Source: Deltaproteobacteria bacterium (GTDB taxonomy: Bacteria > Desulfobacterota > DSM-4660 > Desulfatiglandales > HGW-15). Taken from it: a stretch of 52,072 nucleotides of DNA. This document shows, in pieces, positions 27,018 through 37,215 of this stretch. The notes under the pieces were generated by a model, which did no database searches, had not been told where the DNA came from, and was given only the letters and a program-made list of their open reading frames with translations. Positions within the stretch are counted from its first letter, which is position 1. The number at the start of each line of letters is the position of its first letter. The DNA lies in NCBI GenBank assembly GCA_016930835.1, contig JAFGGA010000032.1:1-52072 (forward strand). The letters are read 5' to 3'. The position numbers and the translations under genes are program-made.

Positions 27018-30000
27018 ATGACATTCATTGCCGACCTCCATATCCACTCCCGTTTTTCAAGGGCCACTTCGCGTGACCTGAACCCAGAAAATTTGTCCTT
27101 TTGGGCGCAGAAAAAAGGGATCAAAGTTATTGGAACGGGCGATTTTACCCATCCTGAATGGATTGCCGAACTCCGTGAAAAACTGGTGGAGGAAGAGAGT
27201 GGTCTCTATGGATTGACCCCGGATCTGGAGAAGGCCATCCAAGAGGAGGTTCCAGAATCCTGCCGAGGACCGGTCCGCTTCCTCCTATCGAGCGAGATCA
27301 GCTGTATTTACAAGCGGGACGGCAAAACACGGAAGCTCCATCACCTGATCCTTATGCCGGATTTTGACTCGGTCATCAAACTGAATCAACAGCTGGACCG
27401 CATCGGGAACATCAAATCGGACGGCCGACCCATACTGGGCCTGGATTCCAGGGACCTATTGGAGATCGTGCTTGAGGCCAGTGACAGGGCCTTTTTTATC
27501 CCGGCCCACATCTGGACCCCGTGGTTTTCCGTGTTCGGCTCCAAGTCCGGGTTTGATACCCTGGAGGAATGTTTCGGTGACCTGGTTCAATATATCCACG
27601 CCCTTGAGACTGGCCTTTCCTCGGACCCGCCCATGAACCGCTTGTTGACCGCCTTGGATAGGTATACCCTGGTGTCCAATTCGGATGCCCATTCCGCATC
27701 CAAACTGGGCCGCGAGGCCAATCTCTTTGATACGGATCTGGGTTATGATGCGATGATCCGGGCCATGACCACGACCGACGGTTTTCAGGGGACCATCGAG
27801 TTCTATCCCGAAGAGGGCAAGTACCATATGGATGGGCATCGGAAATGCCAGGTCCTTTTTCATCCCCATGAAACAAGGGAACATCAAGGCATCTGTCCTT
27901 CATGCGGCAAACCCCTAACCGTGGGGGTGCTTCACCGCGTGGTCGAGTTGGCGGATCGGGACCATCCAATATTAACCAAGGATTTCTTTTCTCTCATCCC
28001 TTTAACCGAGATCCTGGCCGAGATCCATGGCTGCGGCCCGGCCACGAAAAAGGTGATATCCCTTTATGGAGACTTGCTTTCAACCTTGGGACCGGAACTT
28101 CGTATTCTGATGGATGTACCGCTAAAAGAGATTGAGGAGGCTGGAGGTGCCCTTCTGGCAACGGCCATTGACCGGATGCGTAAGGATGAAGTGATCAAGC
28201 AGGAAGGGTATGACGGTGAATACGGGGTCATTCACCTGTTTCACCAATCCGAAATGGCCCAACTATGCGGGCAACAAGCCCTTTTCGATATGCCGAAAGA
28301 AGAGATAAGTAAAAAGCAAGAGTCTTTGCCTGCATCCAAACCTTCAAGACAAAGGTCTAAGAAACAAGGTGGCCAATGGGAAACACCTGGTGGCGATCCC
28401 ATATTAGATCCCTTGAATCCCGAACAAAAGGAGGCGGTACTTCATCAAGGCGGCCATCTCTTGATTGTGGCCGGACCCGGCACCGGTAAGACCATGACCC
28501 TGTCCCACCGTATTGCTCACATGATCCATTCTGGTTGGTTGTCATCGGACCGGATCCTGGCCCTCACGTTTACCAATAAAGCGGCCAGGGAGATGAAAAA
28601 ACGGATTGACGCCTTGATCTCCAAGGAGGAACTGGGGCGTGTCAAGGTGGCTACTTTTCATGGTTTTTGTCTGGAGGTGCTGAGGGAGCATGGAGAGCGA
28701 TTGAATCTCCCACAGGATTTCAGGCTCTGTTCGGAGTCGGACGTGCCCATTATCGCAGGAGAGGTTGTCGCCGGGTTCAACAAAGGGAAACGTTATTTGA
28801 CAGTGTTTTTAAAAGACCTCCCCATCATGAAGACGAATGATGTCATGCGAGAAGAGATACAAACATTTGAACAAGATCTTTTGGAGATCTTTCAACGCTA
28901 TCAAGAAAAACTTCGTGGATTGAACATGCTGGACCTGGATGATCTGGAGGTGGAAACCCTGCGGCTTTTTCAAGATCATCCGGACGTTGTGCACGCCTAT
29001 GGTGAACGGTTTGAACAGATCTTTGTGGATGAGTATCAGGATACCAATCCTCTCCAGGTCCAAATATTAAAAAAGATGGTGAGGGCGGATTCATCCGGGA
29101 TCTGTGCCATTGGGGACCCGGATCAGGCCATCTACGGATTTCGAGGCGCGGATGTGCAAAATTATTACGATTTTGAAAGGGATTTCCCGGGTGCCAAAAA
29201 GATCGCACTCCTGAAAAACTATCGTTCCACACAGGTCATCCTGGATGGGGCCGCCGGAATCATGGGTAAAGGTGAATCCCTTGAGGGTGTGGTAGGAAAG
29301 GGAGATTCCATTCGCATGGCGGTTTGTCAGACCCAGGCCGAAGAGGCGGAGATGGTGGTGGAGCAGATCGAAAAAATCATCGGCGGGACATCCTATTTTT
29401 CTCTGGACAGCGGCAGGGTGGCCTCCCACGAAGGGGGTGAAGATCTGAGTTTCGGGGATATGGCTGTTTTGTTTCGTTTAAATATTCAGGGTAATGATCT
29501 TCAAGAGGCCTTTGTGAGGGCCGGAATCCCATTTATCCGTTCCGGTGAGAAGCCTTTGATCAGCCGATACCCTGTTAATATTTTATTTCGCCTTTTCCAG
29601 GCCGTCCATTTCCCGCAAATCGAATATTATCGAAGGGCCTATCTGGATCTCGGGGTCAATGAAACCGGAAAGGGGGAAAAAGTCCTTCAAGGGTTTGATC
29701 CGGACATGGCCCTTTCAGACCTCATCGACTGGGCCGTTTCCGCGCATGGATTTGACCTGACATCCGATGAAGCCAAAGAGTCGTTACGTCGCGTTAGGGA
29801 ACTGGCCTTTGATTTTGACGGGGATATGGGGTCTTTTCTGGATATTCTTTCCTTGGATAGGGGCATCGATCATGAGGCCCTCCGTGGTGACCGGGTCGCA
29901 CTCATGTCGCTCCATGCGGCCAAGGGCCTGGAATGGCCGGTGGTGTTTATAGTCGGGTGTGAAGACAAAATGATCCCCTGCACCCTTTTCGGCGATTGCA

Positions 30001-30224
30001 ATGAGGGTGAAGAGAAGCGGCTTTTTTACGTGGGCATGACCCGTGCCCGTCAACGTCTCATCCTGTCCCATGTTAAACGCAGAAAGGTCAACGGTCCTCT
30101 ATGGGACATGGACCCGTCTCCATTTATAGAGATGATACCCAAACATTTATGTGAAACCCTGGAGCGTGCCGGATGGAAACGCAAGGCCAAGGCCCATCAA
30201 CAACTTAGTCTATTTGGTAATTAG
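27018..30224 (+). CDS. PHP-domain phosphoesterase fused to a UvrD-type helicase
   Basis: 1068 residues. Residues 1-~410 are a PHP-like metal-dependent domain (FIADLHIHSRFSRATS, GTGDFTHPEW, ISCIYKRDGK, VSNSDAHSASKLG) with a zinc-finger-like CPSCGKPL at about 293-300. After a basic linker, residues ~465-1055 are a superfamily 1A helicase. It has Walker A GPGTGKTMT at ~484-492, DEYQD at 671-675, GDPDQAIYGFRGAD, LMSLHAAKGLEWPVVF and YVGMTRARQRL. The PHP part resembles proteins usually encoded alone (TIGR00375). The fusion suggests a motor coupled to a phosphoesterase or nuclease in DNA repair. The start ATG has only a weak ribosome site. Confidence 0.9.
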   Translation: MTFIADLHIHSRFSRATSRDLNPENLSFWAQKKGIKVIGTGDFTHPEWIAELREKLVEEESGLYGLTPDLEKAIQEEVPESCRGPVRFLLSSEISCIYKRDGKTRKLHHLILMPDFDSVIKLNQQLDRIGNIKSDGRPILGLDSRDLLEIVLEASDRAFFIPAHIWTPWFSVFGSKSGFDTLEECFGDLVQYIHALETGLSSDPPMNRLLTALDRYTLVSNSDAHSASKLGREANLFDTDLGYDAMIRAMTTTDGFQGTIEFYPEEGKYHMDGHRKCQVLFHPHETREHQGICPSCGKPLTVGVLHRVVELADRDHPILTKDFFSLIPLTEILAEIHGCGPATKKVISLYGDLLSTLGPELRILMDVPLKEIEEAGGALLATAIDRMRKDEVIKQEGYDGEYGVIHLFHQSEMAQLCGQQALFDMPKEEISKKQESLPASKPSRQRSKKQGGQWETPGGDPILDPLNPEQKEAVLHQGGHLLIVAGPGTGKTMTLSHRIAHMIHSGWLSSDRILALTFTNKAAREMKKRIDALISKEELGRVKVATFHGFCLEVLREHGERLNLPQDFRLCSESDVPIIAGEVVAGFNKGKRYLTVFLKDLPIMKTNDVMREEIQTFEQDLLEIFQRYQEKLRGLNMLDLDDLEVETLRLFQDHPDVVHAYGERFEQIFVDEYQDTNPLQVQILKKMVRADSSGICAIGDPDQAIYGFRGADVQNYYDFERDFPGAKKIALLKNYRSTQVILDGAAGIMGKGESLEGVVGKGDSIRMAVCQTQAEEAEMVVEQIEKIIGGTSYFSLDSGRVASHEGGEDLSFGDMAVLFRLNIQGNDLQEAFVRAGIPFIRSGEKPLISRYPVNILFRLFQAVHFPQIEYYRRAYLDLGVNETGKGEKVLQGFDPDMALSDLIDWAVSAHGFDLTSDEAKESLRRVRELAFDFDGDMGSFLDILSLDRGIDHEALRGDRVALMSLHAAKGLEWPVVFIVGCEDKMIPCTLFGDCNEGEEKRLFYVGMTRARQRLILSHVKRRKVNGPLWDMDPSPFIEMIPKHLCETLERAGWKRKAKAHQQLSLFGN

Positions 30225-30530
30225 TATTGGCTGTCATTGGTGTTCAGGATAAATTCGATTCGCCCTTGTTGCTTCTTTAAGTTATGGTTTTTTGATAACG
30301 TCGATAACAGGGCAAAGTTAAGGTTTAATCTTTTTGTGCGTGAATCATGTGGGGATACGGGCATCTCTTTTCAGAGGTGAACGAATGAGAAGCAACAAAA
30401 GTATGTAAACTGTCCCCATATCCTGCTCAATAGCACAAGACCTCGTTTAGAATCTACCATCAAAAGATCGGGCGATTTTGTTTTGTGAAGAGAAGATTCA
30501 CATGATCTTGAATGTTTCAGGAGATTATTT
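30225..30530. other. Gene-free stretch with repeat sequence before glpA
   Basis: Contains an 11-base perfect inverted repeat TTGTTGCTTCT/AGAAGCAACAA (30266-30276 and 30388-30398). It also has a ~45-base segment related to 208-275 and a GGGGATACGGGCATCTCTTTTCA stretch related to the ends of the 668-928 element. Probably an old non-autonomous repeat. No gene or firm promoter is seen. Confidence 0.4.
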
Positions 30531-32081
30531 TTGAAAACACAGGTTCTTATCATCGGTGGGGGGATCACCGGAACCGGCTTGGCGCGTGATCTGGCTTTGC
30601 GAGGGGTTGAATGCATCCTGGTCGATAAACGGGACATTAATGCCGGGGCCTCCGGCGGCAACCACGGCCTTTTGCATAGTGGGGGGCGTTATGTGGCCAC
30701 GGATCCGGTTGCCGCTAGGGAGTGTCATGAAGAAGGCGAGCTTTTAAAACATCTGGCTCCTCAATGTATCGAAGATACTGGTGGATTGTTCATAGCGGTT
30801 GAAGGTGATGATGAAAAATATATTGCCGATTTTCCCAGCCTTTGTGCTCAATGCGGGATTCCCATCCAGCCTATGGACCCCGAACAAGCACGTGAAATTG
30901 AACCGGCCCTTTCCGAGAAGGTCATCGCGGCTTATAGCGTTCAAGACGCCGCGGTTGATCCATTCATGCTGTCCCTGGAAAACCTTTCTCACGCTCAAGA
31001 ATTGGGGGTGAAATGGCTGAGCCATACAAAAGTCCGCGGTTTTGAAATAAGGAATTCCCGGATCCGATCGGTCCGATTGGAATACACGCAAACGGCCGAG
31101 GAGGTTGCTATCGAAGCGGACATCGTCGTGAATGCAGCCGGCGCTTGGGCCGGTCTGGTAGCCGGGTTGGCCGGAATACCGATTCATATCCTTTATTCAA
31201 AAGGAACACTTTTGATAACCCAAAGTCGAATCACTCGGCGCGTCATCAATCGTTTACGACCTGCTTCGGACGCGGATATTGTTGTGCCTGGCGGCGTGGT
31301 ATCCATTGTGGGAACCACATCCATCCGGATCGATGACCCGGACGACGCCTATCCGACCATTAAGGAGGTTGATCTAATCATAGATGACGCCAAGGTCATG
31401 ATTCCCGCTCTGGACAAAACCCGATATGTCCGGGCTTATTGCGGTGTGCGACCGCTATTCGGCTCAGCGGAGGGCGATGGCGATCGCAGTGTGAGTCGGG
31501 GATTTACCGTCATGGATCATGGCGGGCAAGGGATCAATAATTTTATCACCATTACAGGCGGTAAATTGACGACCTATCGACTGATGGCTGAGAAGACCGC
31601 GGACCTGGTATGCCAGCACCTGGGGGTATCCAAGCCCTGTCTCACGAGAACCAAACCACTACCGGCATCGCATCATGATAGATGGACCGAACCCGCCCTC
31701 GCCCCAAAGGTATGGCTCAAAGATCATGGGCGGGATGATGTCATTTTGTGCGAATGCGAGATGGTCCCCAAAAGCGTAGTGGATTCAATTATAGATTCTA
31801 TCCACCAATACGGCGGCAAGGCTGATCTCCATAGCATCGGGCTGCGCAGCCGCATCGGGAAAGGGCCTTGTCAGGGAACCTTTTGCGGCCCACGCGTAAT
31901 GAGCTATTTGTTTGATCGGGGAGAGCTGAGCGCGGATCAATGTCTTCAAAGTCTTCGCGACTTCGCCCGAGGGCGATGGAAGGGTCTTCATTCGATTCTT
32001 TGGGATCAACAGCTCAAACAGGTTGAGTTGTTAGAAGCCATGGAGTGCGGGATGCTGGGATTGGAGTTAAAAGAAGAATGA
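30531..32081 (+). CDS. glpA: Anaerobic glycerol-3-phosphate dehydrogenase subunit A
   Basis: 516 residues. It oxidises sn-glycerol 3-phosphate to dihydroxyacetone phosphate with FAD. The N-terminus VLIIGGGITGTGLARDLALR is the dinucleotide-binding loop, and NAGASGGNHGLLHSGGRY is typical of GlpA. The DAO domain runs to ~370. The C-terminal domain has the BFD-type [2Fe-2S] cysteines CECEM and GPCQGTFCGP. The start is TTG, supported by AGGAG at ~30518. It overlaps glpB by four bases. No glpC (the membrane iron-sulfur subunit) follows, so electrons must leave by another partner. Confidence 0.93.
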   Translation: MKTQVLIIGGGITGTGLARDLALRGVECILVDKRDINAGASGGNHGLLHSGGRYVATDPVAARECHEEGELLKHLAPQCIEDTGGLFIAVEGDDEKYIADFPSLCAQCGIPIQPMDPEQAREIEPALSEKVIAAYSVQDAAVDPFMLSLENLSHAQELGVKWLSHTKVRGFEIRNSRIRSVRLEYTQTAEEVAIEADIVVNAAGAWAGLVAGLAGIPIHILYSKGTLLITQSRITRRVINRLRPASDADIVVPGGVVSIVGTTSIRIDDPDDAYPTIKEVDLIIDDAKVMIPALDKTRYVRAYCGVRPLFGSAEGDGDRSVSRGFTVMDHGGQGINNFITITGGKLTTYRLMAEKTADLVCQHLGVSKPCLTRTKPLPASHHDRWTEPALAPKVWLKDHGRDDVILCECEMVPKSVVDSIIDSIHQYGGKADLHSIGLRSRIGKGPCQGTFCGPRVMSYLFDRGELSADQCLQSLRDFARGRWKGLHSILWDQQLKQVELLEAMECGMLGLELKEE

Positions 32082-33382
32082 ATTTGGACCCCATGGAATG
32101 TGATTTAGCCGTCATTGGGTGTGGAATAGCAGGTATGGCGGCCACGATGTTCGCGGTAAACCGTGGGTTATCCACGTGCCAGGTGGGGAGCCCTCGTGAG
32201 ATTGGATTCGCCAGTGGTTTATTGGATTTGCTTGGCATACACCCCATCAGTGAGGCCAAGCCATGGCATGATCCTTGGGCAGGCTTGGATGCCCTGGTTC
32301 GCGATGTTCCGCAACACCCTTATGCCAAGTTAAACAAATCAGACATCCGTGCCGCCTTTGACGAATTATTGGAATTTTTGAAAAGTGCGGGATTGCCCTA
32401 TTCCAGGCATCCTGAATATAATAGCTCGATCATAACCCATATTGGAACCATGAAGACAACCTATGGCGTCCCCGAAACCATGTGGAAGGGAGTTGAGGCC
32501 TTTGAGCAAAAAAAACCTTGTCTGATAGTGGATTTTACCAGTCTTAAGGGATTTAATGCCGGCCTGATTGTGAATAGATTAAAACCAAGCTGGCCCGGGC
32601 TGTGTGCCGCTCGAATCGATTTTCCCGTCAACAGACTCATGGCGGAGGTTCTGCCCGAACATATGGCCAACACCCTTGCCACACCCAACAATCGCGAACA
32701 ACTGGCGCAACTGATCCGGCCGCACGTGAATGACGTGGAATTCGTGGGGATTCCGGCGGTTTTAGGATTGTATCGACCTACCGATATCGCGTCGGATATA
32801 TCACAAAGGGTTGGGGTGCCGGTCTTTGAGATTTCCACGATGCCGCCGGCCATTACAGGTTTACGGCTTAAAGAAGCCTTTGAACGTGGAATGGGTGAAA
32901 AAAGGGCTCATTATTTTCCTAGAAACCATGTTACGGGTGTAAAACATGAGAAGACCGGGAGGTTTAAAGTCTCCATTGGACCTGATAATGTGAGTCAAAC
33001 GGTGTTATCAAAAGGGGTCGTTCTTGCAACAGGACGGTTTATTGGTGGCGGATTGCACGGGGATCGAACCAATATCCGGGAAACCCTTTTTGATCTTCCG
33101 GTATACCAACCCGAAACGCGAACAAAATGGCACCGGGTGGACTTTCTGGACCGGCGCGGGCATTTGATCAATCAAGCCGGATTGGAAACAGATGATCACT
33201 TTCGGCCTCTGGCGTCGAACGGTCGACCGGCCTTTGAAACGTTATTCGCAGCGGGTTCCATATTGGCCCACCAAGATTGGAAACGCATGAAATGCGGTGC
33301 TGGATTGGCCGTAGCCACGGCCTTCGGAGCGGTGAGAGCTTTTGTTGACCATTTTCGCTCAAAAAATTATGTGTCTAAGTGA
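32078..33382 (+). CDS. glpB: Anaerobic glycerol-3-phosphate dehydrogenase subunit B
   Basis: 434 residues from the ATG at 32078, which overlaps the glpA stop (ATGA). Flavoprotein with an N-terminal nucleotide-binding loop CDLAVIGCGIAGMAATMFAV and a C-terminal return of the fold at AAGSILAHQDWKRMKCGAGL. GlpB pairs with GlpA and passes electrons on toward the quinone pool, normally through GlpC. Length agrees with the family (~420). The missing glpC is the main oddity. Confidence 0.92.
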   Translation: MNLDPMECDLAVIGCGIAGMAATMFAVNRGLSTCQVGSPREIGFASGLLDLLGIHPISEAKPWHDPWAGLDALVRDVPQHPYAKLNKSDIRAAFDELLEFLKSAGLPYSRHPEYNSSIITHIGTMKTTYGVPETMWKGVEAFEQKKPCLIVDFTSLKGFNAGLIVNRLKPSWPGLCAARIDFPVNRLMAEVLPEHMANTLATPNNREQLAQLIRPHVNDVEFVGIPAVLGLYRPTDIASDISQRVGVPVFEISTMPPAITGLRLKEAFERGMGEKRAHYFPRNHVTGVKHEKTGRFKVSIGPDNVSQTVLSKGVVLATGRFIGGGLHGDRTNIRETLFDLPVYQPETRTKWHRVDFLDRRGHLINQAGLETDDHFRPLASNGRPAFETLFAAGSILAHQDWKRMKCGAGLAVATAFGAVRAFVDHFRSKNYVSK

Positions 33383-33505
33383 GCAAGGTTATTTCCAGTA
33401 ACATCACATTGTAAAAGACTGTTTAACCACCCGCTTCGCTAGAGACGCTGAGGATGAAAAGAAGAGGATTTGTAACCATTCGGGTTTTTTTAAATCCAAA
33501 CGATC

Positions 33506-33533
33506 GGATTCCGCGATCAAGTCGCGGAACGAC
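33506..33533 (+). repeat. REP-like palindrome, locus B, copy 1
   Basis: Same 28-base unit as 308-335, with one difference in its tail. Flanks on both sides also match locus A. Confidence 0.8.
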
Positions 33534-33586
33534 CGTGCAAAAACCAGAGGTGATCATTTACAGTCACGTAACCAAAAACTAGGCTG

Positions 33587-33637
33587 GTCATTCCGCGACC
33601 CCTCATCAAGTGCGGGGCAGGCTTGATCGCGGAATCC
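33587..33637 (-). repeat. REP-like palindrome, locus B, copy 2 with internal insert
   Basis: Inverted unit as at 580-607 but with about 23 extra bases (CCTCATCAAGTGCGGGGCAG) inside the loop. Confidence 0.7.
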
Positions 33638-33904
33638 ATAGGCTCGTGCCAAGTTTTTTAAAAATCCGGTAATGATACGAATATTTTTGATTTGCAGGGA
33701 GACGCTGGCAAATTAAAAGTTTCAGCAGTAAACCTGCATGAAGTTATGGCCGTCAAGCATGGCACTCCCTCTTTATCGTTATCTCCCGATTGGGAAAAAA
33801 GGACACTCTGCTCAAACGAGTGAAGCGAATGGGCGGTGAAAAACTTTTAGTAATAATTATTGAGTGAGTCTCCAGTTTTAATGAACGTAGCAAGGAGGTA
33901 AATA

Positions 33905-35416
33905 ATGGCGCAATATATCGGCTCCGTTGATTTGGGAACCACCAGCAATCGTTTCATCATTTTTGATCATACCGGGCAAATAAAAGGGGTGGCCCAAAAA
34001 GAGCATGAGCAGATATTCCCTAAACCAGGATGGGTGGAACATGATCCCATGGAGATCTGGTACAACACCCAGGATGTGATTCGAGAGGCCTTGAGCAAGA
34101 GCGGCGTGACAGGCAGCGACCTTGCCGCTATTGGCGTGACCAACCAGCGCGAGACCACGGTGGTGTGGGATAAAACCACGGGCAAACCCTATTACAATGC
34201 GATTGTGTGGCAGTGTATGCGCACGGCCGATATCTGTAAAGACCTGGAGGCCGGACGCGGACAGGATCGCTTTCGGGCCAAGACGGGTCTGCCCATCGCC
34301 ACCTACTTTTCAGGCCCGAAGATTCGATGGGTACTGGATAATGTCCCTGATGCCAAGGTGGGTGTTGAAAAAAGCCAGGCCCTTTTCGGTACCATCGAGA
34401 CCTGGTTTATCTGGTGGTTGACCGGTGGCCCGGACGGCGGGGCCCATGTGACCGATGTCAGCAATGCCAGCCGGACCATGCTTATGAATCTGGAAACATT
34501 GCAGTGGGATGACGAGATCCTCGAAATCATAGGTATCCCCGGGGGCATTCTCCCTCGAATCGTTCCCTCCATGGACACCGACACCTGGGGCACAACTCGC
34601 AAAGATGGGCCACTGGGCGCTGAAATACATGTATGCGGTGCCCTGGGAGATCAGCAGGCCGCACTGGTGGGGCAGACCTGTTTCTCTGAAGGTGAAGCCA
34701 AAAACACTTATGGCACCGGTTGTTTTCTGTTATTGAATACCGGCCATAAGCCCGTGCCGTCATCGCATGGCCTGATAACGACCGTGGCCTATCAGATGCG
34801 TGGACAAAAACCCGTCTATTGTCTGGAGGGGTCCATTGCCATTGCCGGTGCCCTGGTGCAATGGCTGCGCGATAACCTGGGGATGATTAAAAGTGCGAAA
34901 GAGATTGAGGCCATGGCCAAGACCGTGGAAGACAGCGGAGGCGCCTATTTTGTGCCGGCCTTTTCCGGCCTGTTTGCCCCCTATTGGCGGGCCGATGCCA
35001 GGGGCGCTCTGGTGGGTCTGACGCGCTATATCAACAAGGGTCACATCGCCCGGGCTGTGTTGGAGGCCAATGCCTACCAGACCTTGGATCTGGTGGAGGC
35101 CATGAACAAGGATTCGGGCGTGGAGCTGAACAAGCTCAAGGTGGACGGCGGAATGGTGGCCAATGAATTGTTGATGCAGTTCCAGTCAGACATTCTAAAT
35201 GTCCCGGTCATCAGGCCCCGGGTGACGGAGACTACGGCCCTTGGTGCCGCCTACGCCGCTGGACTGGCGGTGGGATTCTGGCCGGACATGGAGATCCTAC
35301 GTCAGTATTGGGCCGTGGACAAGACCTGGGAACCCCGAATGTCGGCCCAGGATCGCGAACAAGGGATACGCGGCTGGAAAAAGGCCGTGGAAAGAACCTT
35401 TCATTGGGTGGATTGA
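33905..35416 (+). CDS. glpK: Glycerol kinase
   Basis: 503 residues, full length. It phosphorylates glycerol with ATP to glycerol 3-phosphate, the substrate of GlpAB upstream. FGGY-family signatures are present: [15 protein letters not shown] at the N-terminus, [17 protein letters not shown] for glycerol binding, [13 protein letters not shown] for the ATP site, and [20 protein letters not shown] near the C-terminus. AAGGAGGT just upstream is a very strong ribosome site. It is separated from glpB by 522 bases of repeats, so it probably has its own promoter. Confidence 0.97.
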   Translation: MAQYIGSVDLGTTSNRFIIFDHTGQIKGVAQKEHEQIFPKPGWVEHDPMEIWYNTQDVIREALSKSGVTGSDLAAIGVTNQRETTVVWDKTTGKPYYNAIVWQCMRTADICKDLEAGRGQDRFRAKTGLPIATYFSGPKIRWVLDNVPDAKVGVEKSQALFGTIETWFIWWLTGGPDGGAHVTDVSNASRTMLMNLETLQWDDEILEIIGIPGGILPRIVPSMDTDTWGTTRKDGPLGAEIHVCGALGDQQAALVGQTCFSEGEAKNTYGTGCFLLLNTGHKPVPSSHGLITTVAYQMRGQKPVYCLEGSIAIAGALVQWLRDNLGMIKSAKEIEAMAKTVEDSGGAYFVPAFSGLFAPYWRADARGALVGLTRYINKGHIARAVLEANAYQTLDLVEAMNKDSGVELNKLKVDGGMVANELLMQFQSDILNVPVIRPRVTETTALGAAYAAGLAVGFWPDMEILRQYWAVDKTWEPRMSAQDREQGIRGWKKAVERTFHWVD

Positions 35417-35567
35417 TTTTACAATCCAAGGTTGTTTCACCACTCGCTTCGCTTAGGGACACGGGGGACACGGAGATTGATCAATGGTCGATTGCAGGCA
35501 GGGCCTTCACACAAATTGTTGAAATAATCCCCAACGGTCTCCTGCCTTGAAGAATATCCTAAGGTTG

Positions 35568-36533
35568 TTATCCCTGTTTCAAAGCCACTGTAAGTGAATT
35601 CATCTTCTGCCTGGCGTCATTAAACACACCCGAGAGGTTCAGTGAGTGGTTTGCAAAAATACTGTCCGGATCACCGTTGAACACGATAAGGGGTTCAAAG
35701 TTGCAGCGTCTTAAATCCTCCAATATGATATCAACCAGATCCATGGAGTTTTTATCCTGAAGCACGGAATAAAAATCTTTCCTGATAGCCTTGAATGATA
35801 AATGCAGTGCATAGGCAACACCCTGGGCGTAATAAAAGTTATCATCAATTTCGTGCCAAGGTATTATCAGTTCAGTATCATCTGATTTTAATAAACTCTC
35901 CGCATCCTTTTCCTTTGAAGATACCGGTCCGGTATATCCGGCCGCACTTAACAACCTTGTATTTACACCACCCATAAGGGATATATATTGATCTAAAAGT
36001 TGAACCAGATTGTCCGCTCTGGGGAAAAAGGTTGATTTCCCGGAAATCAGGTTTTCATAATATTTTTCCAGATTGTCATATCCCTGCTGCCATTTACTTT
36101 CAGCCGATGGGAACCACCATTTATAAGGATCATTGGATAGTGATGTAAAGGCCGCTTCAGCAAAAGGATCAAGCTTATCGGTTGTTCTCAGTCTGGTGAG
36201 ATTATCACGAAGGACCCTTGTATTATACCTGACCACCTCAAGCTGACCAATTTGGAAATTAGGCATGTTGTCGAGCAGGACAGTAGGCCAGAAAAGATCA
36301 TTAGGCAGCCAGTTATCTTTCATCTGCTCGATTAATGCCTGATTGGCCTTAACAAAATAGATACCATCTTTACTGCCGGTAATCGTAGAAAGGTCCACCG
36401 GTTCAGGTTTTATGGAATTTTTCATCATTACAATAATACAAAAAATGATGAGCACCAGAATGATTAAGGGGATAATGTACATACGCTTCAGGATGTTTTT
36501 TCCGGGACCTGAATTTTCTTTATTTTCAGCCAT
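35568..36533 (-). CDS. DUF2333 family membrane-anchored protein
   Basis: 321 residues starting at MAENKENSG; GGAGGAACGCT directly upstream decides this over a longer reading. Residues ~18-38 form one transmembrane helix (YIIPLIILVLIIFCIIVMM), leaving ~280 residues outside the cytoplasm. The body and the C-terminal end FANHSLNLSGVFNDARQKMN match the DUF2333 pattern. Function is unknown; no catalytic motif is visible. It is convergent with glpK and lies upstream of nothing obvious in its own direction. Confidence 0.75.
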   Translation of the reverse strand: MAENKENSGPGKNILKRMYIIPLIILVLIIFCIIVMMKNSIKPEPVDLSTITGSKDGIYFVKANQALIEQMKDNWLPNDLFWPTVLLDNMPNFQIGQLEVVRYNTRVLRDNLTRLRTTDKLDPFAEAAFTSLSNDPYKWWFPSAESKWQQGYDNLEKYYENLISGKSTFFPRADNLVQLLDQYISLMGGVNTRLLSAAGYTGPVSSKEKDAESLLKSDDTELIIPWHEIDDNFYYAQGVAYALHLSFKAIRKDFYSVLQDKNSMDLVDIILEDLRRCNFEPLIVFNGDPDSIFANHSLNLSGVFNDARQKMNSLTVALKQG

Positions 36534-36588
36534 AGCGTTCCTCCAAGATAAATATTTTGGTTCTTCTCCCAACGAGTTGGAAGAAAGT

Positions 36589-36996
36589 GATCAAGGATTC
36601 AAGGGTTCAAGCGTTTTTCTTCTAACGATTTTATCAAGGCTTCAAGCATCCTTTCGACTTCATGAATCTTATCTGTGATAGCTTCTACTATATCTCTACC
36701 GATGTAGTTAAAAACTCCGGATAGCATTACTTGCGTTTCCAGTTCACAATTTGATCCATAGGCTATATATAGAGATTTGGGGTAATCTGCTGTCATCTTA
36801 CGTCCATAGCCCTCTGCAATATTTGATGGAACTGACACAACAGCTCGTCTGATCTGTGAAGTCAAACCGAATTTTTCATCCTTTGGAAATCCGGCAGTTA
36901 TTCTATAAACTTCCAAACATAGCTGATAGGACTTTTGCCAAACCTACAATTCTTTGTAATTTTTAAGCATTGCACTCGAATCCTTGAATCCTTATC
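36589..36996. repeat. Inverted repeats flanking the four-helix-bundle gene
   Basis: The arms at 36589-36611 and 36975-36996 are ~22-base inverted copies (AAGGATTCAAGG core, one gap and two mismatches). The left arm contains the stop codon of the enclosed gene; the right arm lies just before its ATG. They frame a ~400-base unit that could have moved as one piece. Confidence 0.6.
36599..36970 (-). pseudogene. Four-helix-bundle protein (23S rRNA intervening-sequence type) with a nonsense codon
   Basis: From the ATG at 36970: MLKNYKEL, then TAG (36944-36946), then VWQKSYQLCLEVYRITAGFP, LTSQIRRAVVSVPSNIAEGY and GRKMTADYPKSLYIAYGS. This is the ~120-residue four-helix-bundle family named from rRNA intervening sequences and also related to diversity-generating-retroelement accessory proteins. 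The TAG replaces what is normally a codon before VWQ. A 105-residue product could still start at a TTG (36916), but helix 1 would be cut. The gene is framed by inverted repeats. Confidence 0.75.
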
Positions 36997-37215
36997 ATCG
37001 GTCAATTCATTTGAAGATGATCTAATATTTTCATCTTACCATATCAAATCCAATCAGATTTTGCCTCAAGAAAATGAGCCAGCCTACCATAGCTGACGGA
37101 TGAATAATCACAAAAATAAGGGCGTCCATAACTTCCCCATGGAATTTGTGACCTAAGGGTCATTTTTTTCCATCAGTTCTATTTTTCAATCCTTATTTTA
37201 TCCAAATATTAAGCT

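Larger units (their letters stand above)
33383..33904. other. Gene-free gap between glpB and glpK
   Basis: Holds the repeat pair of locus B (33506-33637). It also has a CCGCTTCGCTAGAGACGCTGAGG stretch at ~33430, related to one after glpK at ~35441. The last part is AT-rich and ends in a strong ribosome site for glpK. No gene was found; any glpK promoter is not clear. Confidence 0.5.
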
